Below, in pieces: positions 35,350 to 45,118 of a stretch of 64,000 nucleotides of DNA. How positions within the stretch are numbered: the stretch's first letter is position 1; every line of letters begins with the position of its first letter. Under the pieces are notes generated by a model, which saw only the letters and a list, made by a program, of their open reading frames with translations, did no database searches and was not told the DNA's origin. The stretch comes from Pseudomonas tumuqii. Lineage in GTDB: Bacteria > Pseudomonadota > Gammaproteobacteria > Pseudomonadales > Pseudomonadaceae. The translations under genes were made by a program, and so were the position numbers. The stretch is taken from the NCBI RefSeq assembly GCF_013184545.1, contig NZ_JAAOJA010000007.1, forward strand, positions 124,001 to 188,000, in the 5' to 3' direction.

Positions 35350-36284
35350 AGCCGTTTTCCGGGGCGTTGCGCGTTGAGGTGGTCGCGCAGTTGTTCGATC
35401 ATCTCACGCTGGGTGCTCAGCGCCAGCAGGGGCACGCCGAGCTTCTGCGCCAGGCGTTGCCAGCGCGCCTGACGCGCCTCGCCCTGGGCGCGGTAGGCCT
35501 GGCGCAGGCTGGCGTCATGGGTGTCGAGCTCCAGTTGCGCGCCGCGTTCGGCAAAGCGCAGCAAGCCGGCGGCCGGCAGGGCATGGTCGAGCGGGTCGGA
35601 GATCGGCAGCAACAGCAGGTCGGTATGCCGCGCCAGCAGGTTCAGTTGTTGTTCGCTGCTGTCGCCGAGGGTGCGTTCGTCGCAGATGATCACCGCCAGG
35701 CTGCCGGGGCGCAGCACTTCGCGGGCGCGGCGCAGGGCCAGGCCGAAACTGTCACGGCTGGCCTGACTGTCGCCGGACAGCGCCTGGTTGGCGCGGGCCA
35801 GGCGGTTGAGCAGTTGCAGCAGGCTCTGCTTGCTGCGCCGCGGTTTGATTTCGTGCTGCTCCTCGCCGAATACCAGGCCGCCGATGCGGTCGTTGTGACC
35901 GAGGGCGGCCCAGCCGATCAGGCTGGCGGCCTGGGCGGCGAGCACCGATTTGAACATCAACCCGGAGCCGAAGAACAGCCGCTGGCTCTGCTCCACGAGG
36001 AGGTAGATCGGCCGCTCGCGTTCCTCATGGAACAGCTTGGTGTGCGGCTCCTGGGTGCGCGCGGTGACCCGCCAGTCGATGGTGCGCACGTCGTCGCCCG
36101 CCTGGTACACCCGCACCTGGTCGAAATCCACGCCGCGCCCGCGCAGCTTGGAGTGGTGCAAGCCGATCAGCGGGCTGCGCTGCGCCGGCGTGGAAAACAG
36201 CTGCACCTCGCGCACGCGGTGACGCATCTCGATCAGTTCGGCGAGATTGACCCGTACGCCGGGTTGGGTGGGCTGGCTGTGCAT
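35346..36284 (-). CDS. DUF58 domain protein
   Basis: This 312-residue protein has the DUF58 hallmark GVDFDQVRVYQAGDDVRTID followed by WRVTARTQ, then a VWA-like C-terminal half with PIYLLVEQSQRLFFG. DUF58 proteins accompany MoxR ATPases. No membrane segment is evident, so it should be cytoplasmic. A REP palindrome lies between this gene and moxR. The downstream genes follow without gaps, so DUF58 to batD probably form one translational chain. Confidence 0.88.
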   Translation of the reverse strand: MHSQPTQPGVRVNLAELIEMRHRVREVQLFSTPAQRSPLIGLHHSKLRGRGVDFDQVRVYQAGDDVRTIDWRVTARTQEPHTKLFHEERERPIYLLVEQSQRLFFGSGLMFKSVLAAQAASLIGWAALGHNDRIGGLVFGEEQHEIKPRRSKQSLLQLLNRLARANQALSGDSQASRDSFGLALRRAREVLRPGSLAVIICDERTLGDSSEQQLNLLARHTDLLLLPISDPLDHALPAAGLLRFAERGAQLELDTHDASLRQAYRAQGEARQARWQRLAQKLGVPLLALSTQREMIEQLRDHLNAQRPGKRL

Positions 36285-36298
36285 GGCGGTTCAGCAGC

Positions 36299-36355
36299 TA
36301 GCCCGGATGCAATCCGGGCGCGTTGTTCGCTGCTCCCCGGATGGCATCCGGGCTA
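36299..36355. repeat. REP palindrome between moxR and the DUF58 gene
   Basis: Arms TAGCCCGGATGCAATCCGGG (36299-36318) and CCCGGATGGCATCCGGGCTA (36336-36355) pair with one mismatch and a 17-base loop. It is a well-known pseudomonad type of intergenic repeat. It may weaken read-through between moxR and the genes below. Confidence 0.85.
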
Positions 36356-36370
36356 CGTGGGCGCTGGACA

Positions 36371-37330
<960 letters not shown>

Positions 37331-37469
37331 CGTTGAGCTCTTTGCAAAAGGGTCAAGCCGTACCGGACGCACGACGGCCTAGACTTTAAAGCATTTGCCG
37401 AGGCGCAGGCTATGCGCGGCTCGGCATCCTGCGATGCAATTAAGCCGTTGTTATAGAAAGAGCGGGCAG

Positions 37470-38411
37470 CTAGTCGCGGCTATGCCGCCACTGCCCGAGC
37501 AAGCGCAGATGGCTGTTCTGCGCGGTCTCCTGCAGTACCGGCGCCAGTTGCAGCTCTTCACCGGGCAGGCATTGCGCCAGACGGGCCACGGCCTGTGGGG
37601 TGAGCGCGCCGAGGCGCGGGTAGCCGCCGATGGTTTGTCGGTCGTTGAGCAGGATGATCGGCTGGCCATCCGGTGGCACCTGTACGGCGCCCAGGGGAAT
37701 GCCCTCGGAAATGGTCGTCGAACGCCGCGCCTGCAGGCGCGGGCCGAGTATGCGTATGCCCATGCGGTCGGCGCGCGTATCGATTTTCCAGGCGCTGTTG
37801 AACACATCGAACAGGCTCTGGCCGCTGAAATCGCCGATCTGCGCGCCCATCACCAATTCCAGGCGCGGCGAGGGGGGGAACTGCGGAATCAGGCGTGTGT
37901 CCATGGGCCGTGGTGTCGGCAGGGATTTCGACCATTGCAAGCGGTCGCCCACCGCCAGCGGTTTGCCGTCGCCATGCAGGCCGCCCAACTGCTCGCGGGC
38001 CATGCTCGAACAACTGCCGAGCACCGTGGTCGCGCTGAAGCCGCCTGGCGCGGCCAGGTAGGCGCGGGCGCCCAGACGTGGTTGGGCGAAACGCAACTGC
38101 TGGCCGCGGCGCACGCCGAAGCTGCGCCAGGGCAGCAGGGGTTCGCCATCCAGGGTGGCGCCGAGATCGGCGCCGGCCAGGGCCAGGCAGCCGTCCTGTT
38201 CGCAGCGCAGGTCGAAGTTGCCCAGGGTGATTTCCACCACCACGGCATCTAGGGCGTTGCCCAGCAGCCAGTTGGCCCAGTACATGGAAATCCAGTCCAG
38301 GGCGCCGCTTTGGCTGACGCCGAGGTGGCGCACGCCGAAACGCCCGGCATCCTGCAGTTGGATAAAGGGGCTGCTGCGCTCGACACGCAGCCCGCTTGCG
38401 TCATGCGTCAT
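37470..38411 (-). CDS. pxpC: 5-oxoprolinase subunit PxpC (biotin-dependent carboxyltransferase family)
   Basis: This 313-residue protein has FIQLQDAGRFGVRHLGVSQS near the N-terminus and a cyclophilin-like/AHS2 (allophanate hydrolase subunit 2) fold pattern, with LAAPGGFSATTVLGS in the middle. PxpA, PxpB and PxpC together cleave 5-oxoproline (pyroglutamate) to glutamate with ATP. The ATG at 38411 overlaps the pxpB stop by four bases. Earlier in-frame starts inside pxpB are shadows. It is the last gene of the pxpABC operon. Confidence 0.88.
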   Translation of the reverse strand: MTHDASGLRVERSSPFIQLQDAGRFGVRHLGVSQSGALDWISMYWANWLLGNALDAVVVEITLGNFDLRCEQDGCLALAGADLGATLDGEPLLPWRSFGVRRGQQLRFAQPRLGARAYLAAPGGFSATTVLGSCSSMAREQLGGLHGDGKPLAVGDRLQWSKSLPTPRPMDTRLIPQFPPSPRLELVMGAQIGDFSGQSLFDVFNSAWKIDTRADRMGIRILGPRLQARRSTTISEGIPLGAVQVPPDGQPIILLNDRQTIGGYPRLGALTPQAVARLAQCLPGEELQLAPVLQETAQNSHLRLLGQWRHSRD

Positions 38412-39121
38412 AAGGGCGCCTCCAGGGGGCTGTCGTCGCCGTCGAGGCGGATGAATTCGGCGTGATCTATGGGCACGAAGCGCACCCGGTCGCCCGGTTG
38501 CATCAGGCTGTAACCGTCGATGGTGCGGTCGAAGAGTTTCACCGGGCTGCGCCCGAGCAGATTCCAACCGCCCGGTGATACCACCGGGTAGATCGCGGTC
38601 TGGCGTTCGGCGATGCCCACGCTACCGGCCGCGACCCGTTTCCGTGGGGTGCTCAGGCGCGGCGCCGCCAGGGCTTCCTCGACCAGGCCCATAAAGGCGA
38701 ATCCGGGGGCGAAACCGATGGCGAACACCTGATACTCATGGTGGCTGTGGCGCTCGATCACCTGGGTTTCGCTGAGCCCGCTGCGTCGCGCCAGCAGCGG
38801 CAGTTCGGGGCCGACGCTGCGGTCGTACCAGGTCGGCAGCTCATGGCAGCGACCGCTTTCGGCGCTGGTCGGTTGCAGATCGACGAAGGCTTCGGCGATC
38901 AGCTCGCGCACGCGCATCCCGGCCATGCGTTTCAGATCGTAATGCAGCAACAGGGTGGTGTAGGACGGCACCAGATCGATCAGCGCGTCGCCGAAGCTGG
39001 CGCGCAGGCGTTGGCTGGCGGCCAGCATCCAGGGCATGTTGCTTTCGTCGATGTGGTCGAACAGGCGCAGGGTCAGGCTGTCGATGCCGGCGACTTCGAG
39101 TTTCGGGACGGGGGCGCTCAT
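38408..39121 (-). CDS. pxpB: 5-oxoprolinase subunit PxpB (AHS1 family)
   Basis: This 237-residue AHS1 (allophanate hydrolase subunit 1) protein shows the characteristic [39 protein letters not shown] and [20 protein letters not shown]. The ATG at 39121 begins [14 protein letters not shown] and overlaps the pxpA stop by four bases. PxpB and PxpC form the ATP-dependent part of oxoprolinase. The older annotation as allophanate hydrolase is less likely because pxpA is present. Confidence 0.9.
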   Translation of the reverse strand: MSAPVPKLEVAGIDSLTLRLFDHIDESNMPWMLAASQRLRASFGDALIDLVPSYTTLLLHYDLKRMAGMRVRELIAEAFVDLQPTSAESGRCHELPTWYDRSVGPELPLLARRSGLSETQVIERHSHHEYQVFAIGFAPGFAFMGLVEEALAAPRLSTPRKRVAAGSVGIAERQTAIYPVVSPGGWNLLGRSPVKLFDRTIDGYSLMQPGDRVRFVPIDHAEFIRLDGDDSPLEAPL

Positions 39122-39870
39122 GCCAACCTCAGGGCGTCGAAGGCGTCGCGGATGCGCCGCACCGCGGCGATGGATTCGGCGTTGTCGCCATGCACGCAGA
39201 GCGTGTGGGCCTGCAGGGATAACGAACTGCCATCGCTGGCGAACAGCGCGTGGCCCTTGGCCAGGCTGACGGCTTGATTGACGATCAGCTCGCTGTCGTG
39301 GTGCACCGCGCCGGGTTGGCTGCGCGCGACCAGGAAGCCCGCCGGGTCGTAGGCGCGGTCGGCGAAGGCCTCGAACCACAGGGTCAGGCCGAACTCGGCG
39401 CCCATGGCTTGGCTCTGGCGATTGTCGCGGGTGGTCATCAGCATCAGCGGCAGGCTGCGGTCGTAGCTGGCCAGGGCGCGCATCACCGCACGGAGGATCG
39501 GCGGCTTGCGCATCATGTCCTGGTACAGCGCGCCGTGGGGTTTGACGTAGCTGACGCGGCTGCCCTGGCTGCGGCAGATGGCCTCCAGGGCGCCGACCTG
39601 ATAGAGCAGCAGGTCCTCGACTTCCCGGGGCGAGCAGTCCAGCGAGCGGCGGCCGAAACCCACCAGGTCCGGGTAGCCCGGATGGGCGCCGACGCGCACG
39701 CCATGTTCGACCGCCAGGGCCACGGTCTTGCGCATGGTGCTGGGGTCGGATGCATGGAAACCGCAGGCGATATTGGCGCAGTCGATATAGGGCATGACCT
39801 CGGCATCCAGACCCATTTGCCAGGCGCCGAAGCTCTCGCCGATATCACAGTTCAGAAGCAGGCTGTTCAA
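39118..39870 (-). CDS. pxpA: 5-oxoprolinase subunit PxpA (LamB/YcsF family)
   Basis: This 250-residue LamB/YcsF-family protein shows [17 protein letters not shown] at its N-terminus, [15 protein letters not shown] near 46, [15 protein letters not shown] near 71 and [16 protein letters not shown] near 118. The start is TTG at 39870, with AGAGGA a few bases upstream; the longer reading to 40083 has no support. It opens the pxpABC operon. A copy of the shared 44-bp element lies 117 bases upstream on the same strand. The product, glutamate, could feed GdhB encoded at 49.8 kb. Confidence 0.9.
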   Translation of the reverse strand: MNSLLLNCDIGESFGAWQMGLDAEVMPYIDCANIACGFHASDPSTMRKTVALAVEHGVRVGAHPGYPDLVGFGRRSLDCSPREVEDLLLYQVGALEAICRSQGSRVSYVKPHGALYQDMMRKPPILRAVMRALASYDRSLPLMLMTTRDNRQSQAMGAEFGLTLWFEAFADRAYDPAGFLVARSQPGAVHHDSELIVNQAVSLAKGHALFASDGSSLSLQAHTLCVHGDNAESIAAVRRIRDAFDALRLA

Positions 39871-39986
39871 GGGATGTTCCTCTGTGCGGGGCGCCGCGTC
39901 GGTATGCGCGAACACGGCGCTGGCGAACGGACGGCCGCCTGTTATGGAATGACCTGTGCGGCATTCTTGAGTGACGCGGGGCGGGC

Positions 39987-40030
39987 GTCCAACTAATAAA
40001 AATGAGCGGAGGGGATAGGAAAAGTCGATG
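39987..40030 (-). promoter_or_regulatory. Shared 44-bp upstream element, pxpABC copy
   Basis: Read on the minus strand it begins CATCGACTTTTCCTATCC and ends with TTTTTATTAGTTGGAC. It aligns without gaps to the elements at 40081, 44978 and 46307. Start-proximal end lies 116 bases before the pxpA TTG. This is the most divergent of the four copies. Confidence 0.75.
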
Positions 40031-40080
40031 GCGCTGATTCCAGCACAGCCTTGAGCGCTCGCTGCGGCAGAGGTGCGGGG

Positions 40081-40124
40081 CATAAGCTTTTTCGATCATA
40101 AGCCTGTGTTTTTTCTCGTTGGAC
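40081..40124 (+). promoter_or_regulatory. Shared 44-bp upstream element, lone TRAP binding-protein copy
   Basis: Begins CATAAGCTTTTTCGATCATA and ends TTTTTTCTCGTTGGAC. It matches the dctP copy at 46307-46350 most closely. The terminal TTGGAC could be a -35 hexamer, but I see no strong -10. Confidence 0.8.
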
Positions 40125-40300
40125 ACTGGCCTCGGCAACTCCGACAGTCGTGCTGTGGTTTGCTCCACTATTCGCGCAGCAAACACCTCGCGCGCACCCC
40201 TGGCCGGTCCACCATCTCGGCCAGGGGTGTCCTTTCCATCGGCCGGGCGCCGTGGTTGTTCCGGATAGATCGTTGGCCTGGCTCCCTGATTCCACGACTC

Positions 40301-41320
40301 ATGGACACGCCAATGAGACCCTCGCTTTATTTGCAGTTCCCCGCGGTACTCGCCGCCCTGGTCAGCGCCGTGACGACCGCTCAGGCGGCCGAGCTCTGGA
40401 ACATGTCGGCCGAGCAACCGACCAGCAACTTCATTACCCGCATCGCCCGCGACTTCGCCCGTCAGGTCACGCGCGAGAGCAAGGGCGAGCTGGACATCCG
40501 CGTCTCGCCCAACTCGACGCTATTCAAGCGCGCCCAGGTGAAAGCCGCGGTGGCGCGCGAGGACATCCAACTCGGCGATCTGTTCATGTCCGTACTGAGC
40601 GAGGAAGACCCGCTGTATGCGCTCGATAGCCTGCCGTTTCTGGTCACCGACTACGACCAGGCGAAACGACTCTGGCCGGCCAGCCGGCCGGCCATCGAAC
40701 AGCGCCTGCTGAAAGACGGCGTGCGTCTGCTGTATGCCGTGCCATGGCCGCCGCAGAGTTTGTACAGCAACAAGCCGGTGACCCGTATGGCGGATTTCCA
40801 GGGCCTGAAATTCCGTTCCTACAACCCGACCATCGCGCGCATGGCCGAGCTGGTCGGCGCCGTGCCGACCACCATCGCCACCGAGGACGTGCCCCAGGCG
40901 TTCGGCAGCGGCGAGGTGCAGGCGATGCTGACCTCCTCGGCCACCGGGGTCGACCTGCAGGCGTGGAAATTCGCCAGTCATTTCTACGACATCAAGGCGT
41001 TCATCCCGAAGAACATCACCGTGGTCAACGAGGCGGCATTCCAGCGTTTGTCGGTCACTGCGCAGCAGGCGCTGCTGACGGCGGCGAAGCGCGCCGAGAT
41101 GCAAGGCTGGGAGTTGTCCTGGGCGCTGAACGCCTATCAGATCAGAACCCTTGAGCGCCGCGGCCTGACAGTGGTGGCGCAAGCCCCGCCGGAAGTGCGT
41201 GCCGGCCTGGATGCCATAGGCCGGACGCTGGCCTGGGAGTGGCTGGGCCAGGCGGGCGAGCAAGGCCGGGACATCGTCGACGAGTACCGCGAGGGTGCTG
41301 TCATGGAGCAGGCCGAATAG
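40301..41320 (+). CDS. TRAP transporter substrate-binding protein (DctP family), without adjacent permease
   Basis: This 339-residue periplasmic binding protein has a signal peptide in the first 30 residues (LYLQFPAVLAALVSAVTTAQ ending in AQAA). The mature part starts AELWNMSAEQPTSNFITR and has typical DctP segments GLKFRSYNPTIARMAEL, VPQAFGSGEVQAMLTS and AFIPKNITVVNEAAF. ATG at 40301 gives MDTPMRPS; a second ATG at 40313 is equally possible. It is highly similar to the binding protein at 46444, including VPWPPQSLYS versus TPWPPQSIYS. No permease genes lie next to it, so it may share the DctQM permease at 47.5-49.4 kb. Confidence 0.9.
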   Translation: MDTPMRPSLYLQFPAVLAALVSAVTTAQAAELWNMSAEQPTSNFITRIARDFARQVTRESKGELDIRVSPNSTLFKRAQVKAAVAREDIQLGDLFMSVLSEEDPLYALDSLPFLVTDYDQAKRLWPASRPAIEQRLLKDGVRLLYAVPWPPQSLYSNKPVTRMADFQGLKFRSYNPTIARMAELVGAVPTTIATEDVPQAFGSGEVQAMLTSSATGVDLQAWKFASHFYDIKAFIPKNITVVNEAAFQRLSVTAQQALLTAAKRAEMQGWELSWALNAYQIRTLERRGLTVVAQAPPEVRAGLDAIGRTLAWEWLGQAGEQGRDIVDEYREGAVMEQAE

Positions 41321-41349
41321 TCCTGCTGCTCAGTCATAATCGCAGTCGC

Positions 41350-41389
41350 AATGCCGCTCACTCAAGCCGGGTGGGCGGCATTGTTTTGT
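41350..41389 (+). terminator. Rho-independent terminator after the lone TRAP binding-protein gene
   Basis: The stem AATGCCGC (41350-41357) pairs with GCGGCATT (41375-41382) across a 17-base loop, followed by GTTTTGT. It lies 30 bases after the stop codon. Confidence 0.7.
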
Positions 41390-41481
41390 CTATGTACCCA
41401 TTGCCTGTTGTATCGAACGCCTGGGTAAGCGTGACGGTTGCTTGCAGCGGCCGCAAAGGTAGGGGGTGTGGGGCCGCCTAT

Positions 41482-41524
41482 GCCGTGCGCACCAAAAAAA
41501 TGCGCCGAGGCTGGTGCGCACGGC
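41482..41524. repeat. Inverted repeat with 13-bp arms
   Basis: GCCGTGCGCACCA (41482-41494) pairs perfectly with TGGTGCGCACGGC (41512-41524), followed by GCACCCTACG. It resembles a common pseudomonad GTGCGCACGGCGCACCCTAC intergenic repeat and lies between two convergent genes. Confidence 0.65.
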
Positions 41525-41602
41525 GCACCCTACGACGTCAGCCCCCCATCCCGGATTGCGCCAAGGCCTGCTCTATAAATTTAGGCGGGCTACCAGGCCT
41601 CG

Positions 41603-43486
41603 CTAACCGATCTGAAATTGCCGGGCGCTCTGGCTCAGCGCCTGGATCTGCTCGGACAGGCCCTGGGTCTGTTGTTCCAGGGTCAAGCGCAGGCCCTTGG
41701 TCTGGCCGGTGTGCAGATTGATTTCCTCCATCTTCCCGGCGATATCGCCGGTGGTGCTGGAGACCTCTTCGATGGCCACCACCACCTGGTTCATTTCCCC
41801 GCTGAGCTGCTCCATCGACTGGGTGATCGTCTCGATGGCCGTGGCCACTTGCCCGGCATGCGCCTCACTTTGCGCCGCCAGCGACAGGCCGTTGTTCATC
41901 AGGCCGTCGATGCTCTGGGTCTGCTGGTTGAAGTCGCCGATGATGCGCGCGATGTCGGTGGTGGCGGATACGGTTTTCTGCGCCAGCGAACGCACTTCAT
42001 CGGCCACCACCGAGAAGCCGCGCCCGGCATCGCCGGCGCGCGCCGCTTCGATGGCGGCATTCAAGGCCAGCAGGTTGGTCTGGTCCGCCAGGCTGTTGAT
42101 CACGTCGATGATGCCGCGCACCTTGCCGCTGGATTGGCTGAGCAGGGCGACCTGGGCGTGGGTCTGTTGGATCAGTTGCGACAGCCGGCGCATGTTGTCG
42201 ACGCTGGCGTCGATCACCGTGCTGCCCAAGCGCGCCGACTCGTAGGCGCTGTGGGTGGCATTGCCGACGTCCGAGGTGCGCTGGGCCATTTCGTTGATGG
42301 TCGCGCAGATCTGCTGGGAGGCCGAAGCGGCCTGTGCGGTCTGGATTTCCACCTGGCGGCTGTTAGCGCCGAGGTCGCGCATCGAGACGCCGAGGTAGGC
42401 GTGCAGTTCGGTCAGGGCGCGATTGGCCTCGACCACCTGGCAGAGAATCCGGCTGATGCCCTGGATCATGCGGTTGCAGGCCTCGCCCAATTGGTTGAAC
42501 TCGTCCTTGGGGTTGCCGCCGATGGCCAGGCGGCCGGTGAGGTCGCCGGACGCGACCTGGGTGAGCAGGCGGGTGACCTTGTGCAACTGGGCCATCAATG
42601 TGCGCGATGCCTGGCTCAGGGTGACCAACAGGAATAGCGCGACGCAGGGCGAGGTCAGGCCCATCAGCCAGTTCGCCGAGAGCCTGGCCTGTTGTGCCTG
42701 CTGTGCGGTGCTGGCGAGGATGCCGTCCTGCAGCATGAGGTTCTGCTGAACGATGCGCTGCTCGGTTTGCTGGCGTTGCTCGGCGAGCTGCGCCTCGAGG
42801 GTGCGCAGTTGCTGGATCGACTCATCCGCTTGGGCGAAGGCCGCGCTGAAGGCGGCGACCGTCTGGCCGATCTGGTTATCGCCCCAATCCAGCTCTTGCA
42901 GCTTGGCCTGCAATTCGCCGATGGCGCTATGGGCCTGCGCGGCGTAGTCGCTGTCGAAGGTCGACAGGTAGTTGCGCTGGTTGCTCAGGGCCGCGGCGAT
43001 CAGCGGTTGGATCAGGCTGATGGTGATGGCTTCCAACTGTTCGGCGCTAGCGGCAAGCGTTTGGCGTTGACCTTGGAACGGCGTCAGTCCCAGTTGCTGG
43101 GACAGCGCCAGCCAGCTTCTTTGCAGGTCGGTTTCGCTCAGGATCAAGGCTTCTATCTGTTGCGCGCCTTGGCCGATGGCGCTATCGCCCAGGACTTTCG
43201 CCTGCCTGACGAATTGCTCGGCGAGTTGTTCCAGCGCGCCGATGCGTGCGAGAAATGCCGCGCTGTCAGCGGGCCTGAGTTCCTTGCGCAGGATGCCGAG
43301 TTTGAGCCAGCCGTTAACCAAGGCGAAGGAGGCGCCGGCGAATGCCGTGGCGTTTTCCCGGGCTTGCAGCGCCGTGTCGACTTGGCGGCTGGCCCAGAAC
43401 GAGGTCGCGGTGATCAGCCCCAGGCCGAGCAGGGTGATGACGATCAGCAGGCGGAATTTTTGTTGCCAGGACAGGAATATCTGCAT
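41603..43486 (-). CDS. Methyl-accepting chemotaxis protein
   Basis: This 627-residue chemoreceptor has an N-terminal membrane segment ([20 protein letters not shown]), a periplasmic all-helical sensor of about 260 residues, a second membrane segment near 305-325 ([15 protein letters not shown]), a HAMP domain, and a signalling domain with the hairpin tip [35 protein letters not shown] (shown in two parts). The start is ATG at 43486 with GAGGAGCC upstream. Its location between uptake genes suggests it senses the same nutrient, but it lacks the 44-bp element. No C-terminal CheR-binding pentapeptide is visible. Confidence 0.92.
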   Translation of the reverse strand: MQIFLSWQQKFRLLIVITLLGLGLITATSFWASRQVDTALQARENATAFAGASFALVNGWLKLGILRKELRPADSAAFLARIGALEQLAEQFVRQAKVLGDSAIGQGAQQIEALILSETDLQRSWLALSQQLGLTPFQGQRQTLAASAEQLEAITISLIQPLIAAALSNQRNYLSTFDSDYAAQAHSAIGELQAKLQELDWGDNQIGQTVAAFSAAFAQADESIQQLRTLEAQLAEQRQQTEQRIVQQNLMLQDGILASTAQQAQQARLSANWLMGLTSPCVALFLLVTLSQASRTLMAQLHKVTRLLTQVASGDLTGRLAIGGNPKDEFNQLGEACNRMIQGISRILCQVVEANRALTELHAYLGVSMRDLGANSRQVEIQTAQAASASQQICATINEMAQRTSDVGNATHSAYESARLGSTVIDASVDNMRRLSQLIQQTHAQVALLSQSSGKVRGIIDVINSLADQTNLLALNAAIEAARAGDAGRGFSVVADEVRSLAQKTVSATTDIARIIGDFNQQTQSIDGLMNNGLSLAAQSEAHAGQVATAIETITQSMEQLSGEMNQVVVAIEEVSSTTGDIAGKMEEINLHTGQTKGLRLTLEQQTQGLSEQIQALSQSARQFQIG

Positions 43487-43592
43487 GGGCGGCTCCTCGC
43501 CCCCCTCCCCAGTAGTAGCCACGAAGGTGGGCCAGTCGTAGGACAGCATGGGTATTGCCAGGATGAGTTCCGTTCGTGCGAGGCGAAAGATA

Positions 43593-43620
43593 TGGCCGGC
43601 GATCGCAACCGCCGGCCATG
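43593..43620 (-). terminator. Hairpin after the OprD-family porin gene
   Basis: ATGGCCGGCG and CGCCGGCCAT form a ten-base-pair stem with an eight-base loop just below the porin stop. On the minus strand it is followed by ATCTTTC, a weak T-run. It probably serves as terminator or 3' stabiliser. Confidence 0.6.
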
Positions 43621-43630
43621 GACTTGCCGA

Positions 43631-44848
43631 TTACCAGAGCGGCAGGCTGTAGCTGAGGATCAGGCGGTTCTCGTCGAGGTCGTTGCCGAAGTTCGAACGC
43701 ACGGTGGCGTTACGCCATTTCAGGCCGAGGTTCTTCAACGGGCCGCTCTGCACCACATAGCCCAGGTCCATGTCGCGTTCCCATTCCTTGCCGCCGTTGC
43801 TGGCGCCGACCTGAACGTGATCGCCGGACATGTAGCGGGTCATGAAGGTCAGGCCGGGGACGCCGATGCTCGCGAAGTTGTAGTCGTAGCGGGCCTGCCA
43901 GGAGCGTTCGTCGGTGTTGGCGAAATCGTTGATCTGCACGAAGTTGATCAGGTACGGATCGCTATTGGCGATGTACGGAAACGGATCGTCGCCGCTCATG
44001 CGCTGGTAGCCGGCGCCGAATCCATGGCCGCCCAGGGTGTAGGTGAACATGGCGCCGAAGGCGGTGTTGTCGATATCGCGGAAGTTGCCGTCTTCGCGGC
44101 TTTTGGCGAAGCGCAGGTCGGTCTTGAACGACTGACCTTCGCCCAGCGGCTTGAGGTAGACCAGGGTGCCGTAGTGCTGCTGGTAGATGTCTTGCAGCTC
44201 GCCGTAGTGCAGGCCCAGGCTCAGCTCGGGGGTCAGCTTGTAATCGCCGCCGGCGAAGGTGAACGAGTCGCTGTTGCCACCGATGCGGTTGGCGCTCATC
44301 TCGGTGTAGTCGGTGGAGGCGTTGGCCTTGATTCGGTCGATCTGGCCGCCTTGCAGGGTCAGCTTGTCGATCTCCTGCACATTGAGCAGGGCGCCGCGAA
44401 ACGAGGCTGGCAGCAGGCGCGAATCGTTGGAGGAGACGATGGGGCTGCGAAACGCCAGGGAGCCGATGCGCAAGGTGCTCTTGGAGGCCTTGACCTTGGC
44501 GGTGACATCGAGCTTGGCGTACTCGTTCTGCGAACCGCCGGAGCGGTCTGCCGGCAGCAAGCCGCTGCCCGCGGTGCCCTCGCCGGAGTCGAGTTGGAAG
44601 CCGACCATGCCCAGCGCATCGATGCCGACGCCGACCGCGCCTTCGGTGTAGCCGGACTCCATGCGCAGCAAAAAGCCCTGCGCCCACTCTTCAGCCTTGT
44701 CACGGGCGCGTTCCTGGCGGAAATCGCGATTGAAGTAGAAGTTGCGCAGCTCGAGGACGCCTTTGCTGTCGTTGATGAAGTCGGCACTGGCCACGCCGGG
44801 CACACTGCTGATGGCGAGCAAAGCTGCCATGCGGTGGATCTGGTTCAT
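43631..44848 (-). CDS. OprD-family outer-membrane porin
   Basis: This 405-residue protein has a signal peptide ending in VPGVASA and a mature start DFINDSKGVLELRNFYFNRD, the hallmark OprD N-terminus. It continues with EWAQGFLLRMESGYTEGAVG and ends LSYSLPLW with a terminal aromatic, as beta-barrels do. OprD-family channels pass specific small solutes. In P. aeruginosa the paralogue OpdO, encoded near pxp-type genes, has been linked with pyroglutamate, so this may be a similar channel. ATG at 44848 has AGGAGA upstream, and a copy of the 44-bp element lies 130 bases further upstream. Confidence 0.9.
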   Translation of the reverse strand: MNQIHRMAALLAISSVPGVASADFINDSKGVLELRNFYFNRDFRQERARDKAEEWAQGFLLRMESGYTEGAVGVGIDALGMVGFQLDSGEGTAGSGLLPADRSGGSQNEYAKLDVTAKVKASKSTLRIGSLAFRSPIVSSNDSRLLPASFRGALLNVQEIDKLTLQGGQIDRIKANASTDYTEMSANRIGGNSDSFTFAGGDYKLTPELSLGLHYGELQDIYQQHYGTLVYLKPLGEGQSFKTDLRFAKSREDGNFRDIDNTAFGAMFTYTLGGHGFGAGYQRMSGDDPFPYIANSDPYLINFVQINDFANTDERSWQARYDYNFASIGVPGLTFMTRYMSGDHVQVGASNGGKEWERDMDLGYVVQSGPLKNLGLKWRNATVRSNFGNDLDENRLILSYSLPLW

Positions 44849-44977
44849 GAGAAATCTCTCCTGTGAGGTAAGGCGCACAGCGGTGGATACCGTCTGCTTG
44901 GCAGGGCGCGATTTGCGGTCTGTTGTTATCGGGCTTGATTTGCCGCGGGGGTATTCTTGGTAGCCGCGCGAGGCAGC

Positions 44978-45021
44978 GTCCAACGAGAAAAAGCAGGGGC
45001 CGCCGATCAGAAAATCCGATG
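44978..45021 (-). promoter_or_regulatory. Shared 44-bp upstream element, porin copy
   Basis: Read on the minus strand it begins CATCGGATTTTCTGATCGGC and ends CTTTTTCTCGTTGGAC. About 19 bases after TTGGAC there is AAGAAT, a possible -10. It lies in the 270-base divergent region between the porin and LysR genes, where LysR-type regulators often bind. Confidence 0.8.
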
Positions 45022-45118
45022 CGCCCGGCTGGGCGTTTTTCCAAGCGCTGGCATGTAACCTGCTTCGTATACCGCTGGCAAAACGCCGTTATCCGTATCG
45101 CACGAGGGCCGAACAGCC

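Larger units (their letters stand above)
39871..40300. other. Divergent control region between pxpA and a TRAP binding-protein gene
   Basis: This 430-base gap separates two divergent transcription units and contains two copies of the 44-bp element pointing away from each other (39987-40030, minus; 40081-40124, plus), with 50 bases between them. No other gene is supported. The layout is that of a shared regulatory region. Confidence 0.75.

Noticed and set aside
36299-36355. REP palindrome considered as the transcription terminator of moxR
   Set aside because: It has no T-run on the minus strand, and the genes on both sides form a conserved operon; kept only as a repeat.
37380-37469. Hairpin GCCGAGCC...GGC-like region below pxpC as a terminator
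   Set aside because: A stem can be drawn on the minus strand (GCCGAG with CTCGGC), but there is no T-run and the loop is long.
40081-40124. Reading the GTTGGAC end as a sigma-54 promoter
   Set aside because: Sigma-54 sites need TGGCAC with TTGC about five bases later. None of the four copies has GC at that spacing, and no sigma-54 activator is encoded nearby.
42692-44866. A 724-codon open frame on the plus strand across the chemoreceptor and porin genes
   Set aside because: It spans two genes on the other strand that have strong family motifs and signal sequences; its own composition is Ala/Gly/Gln-rich and without domain features.
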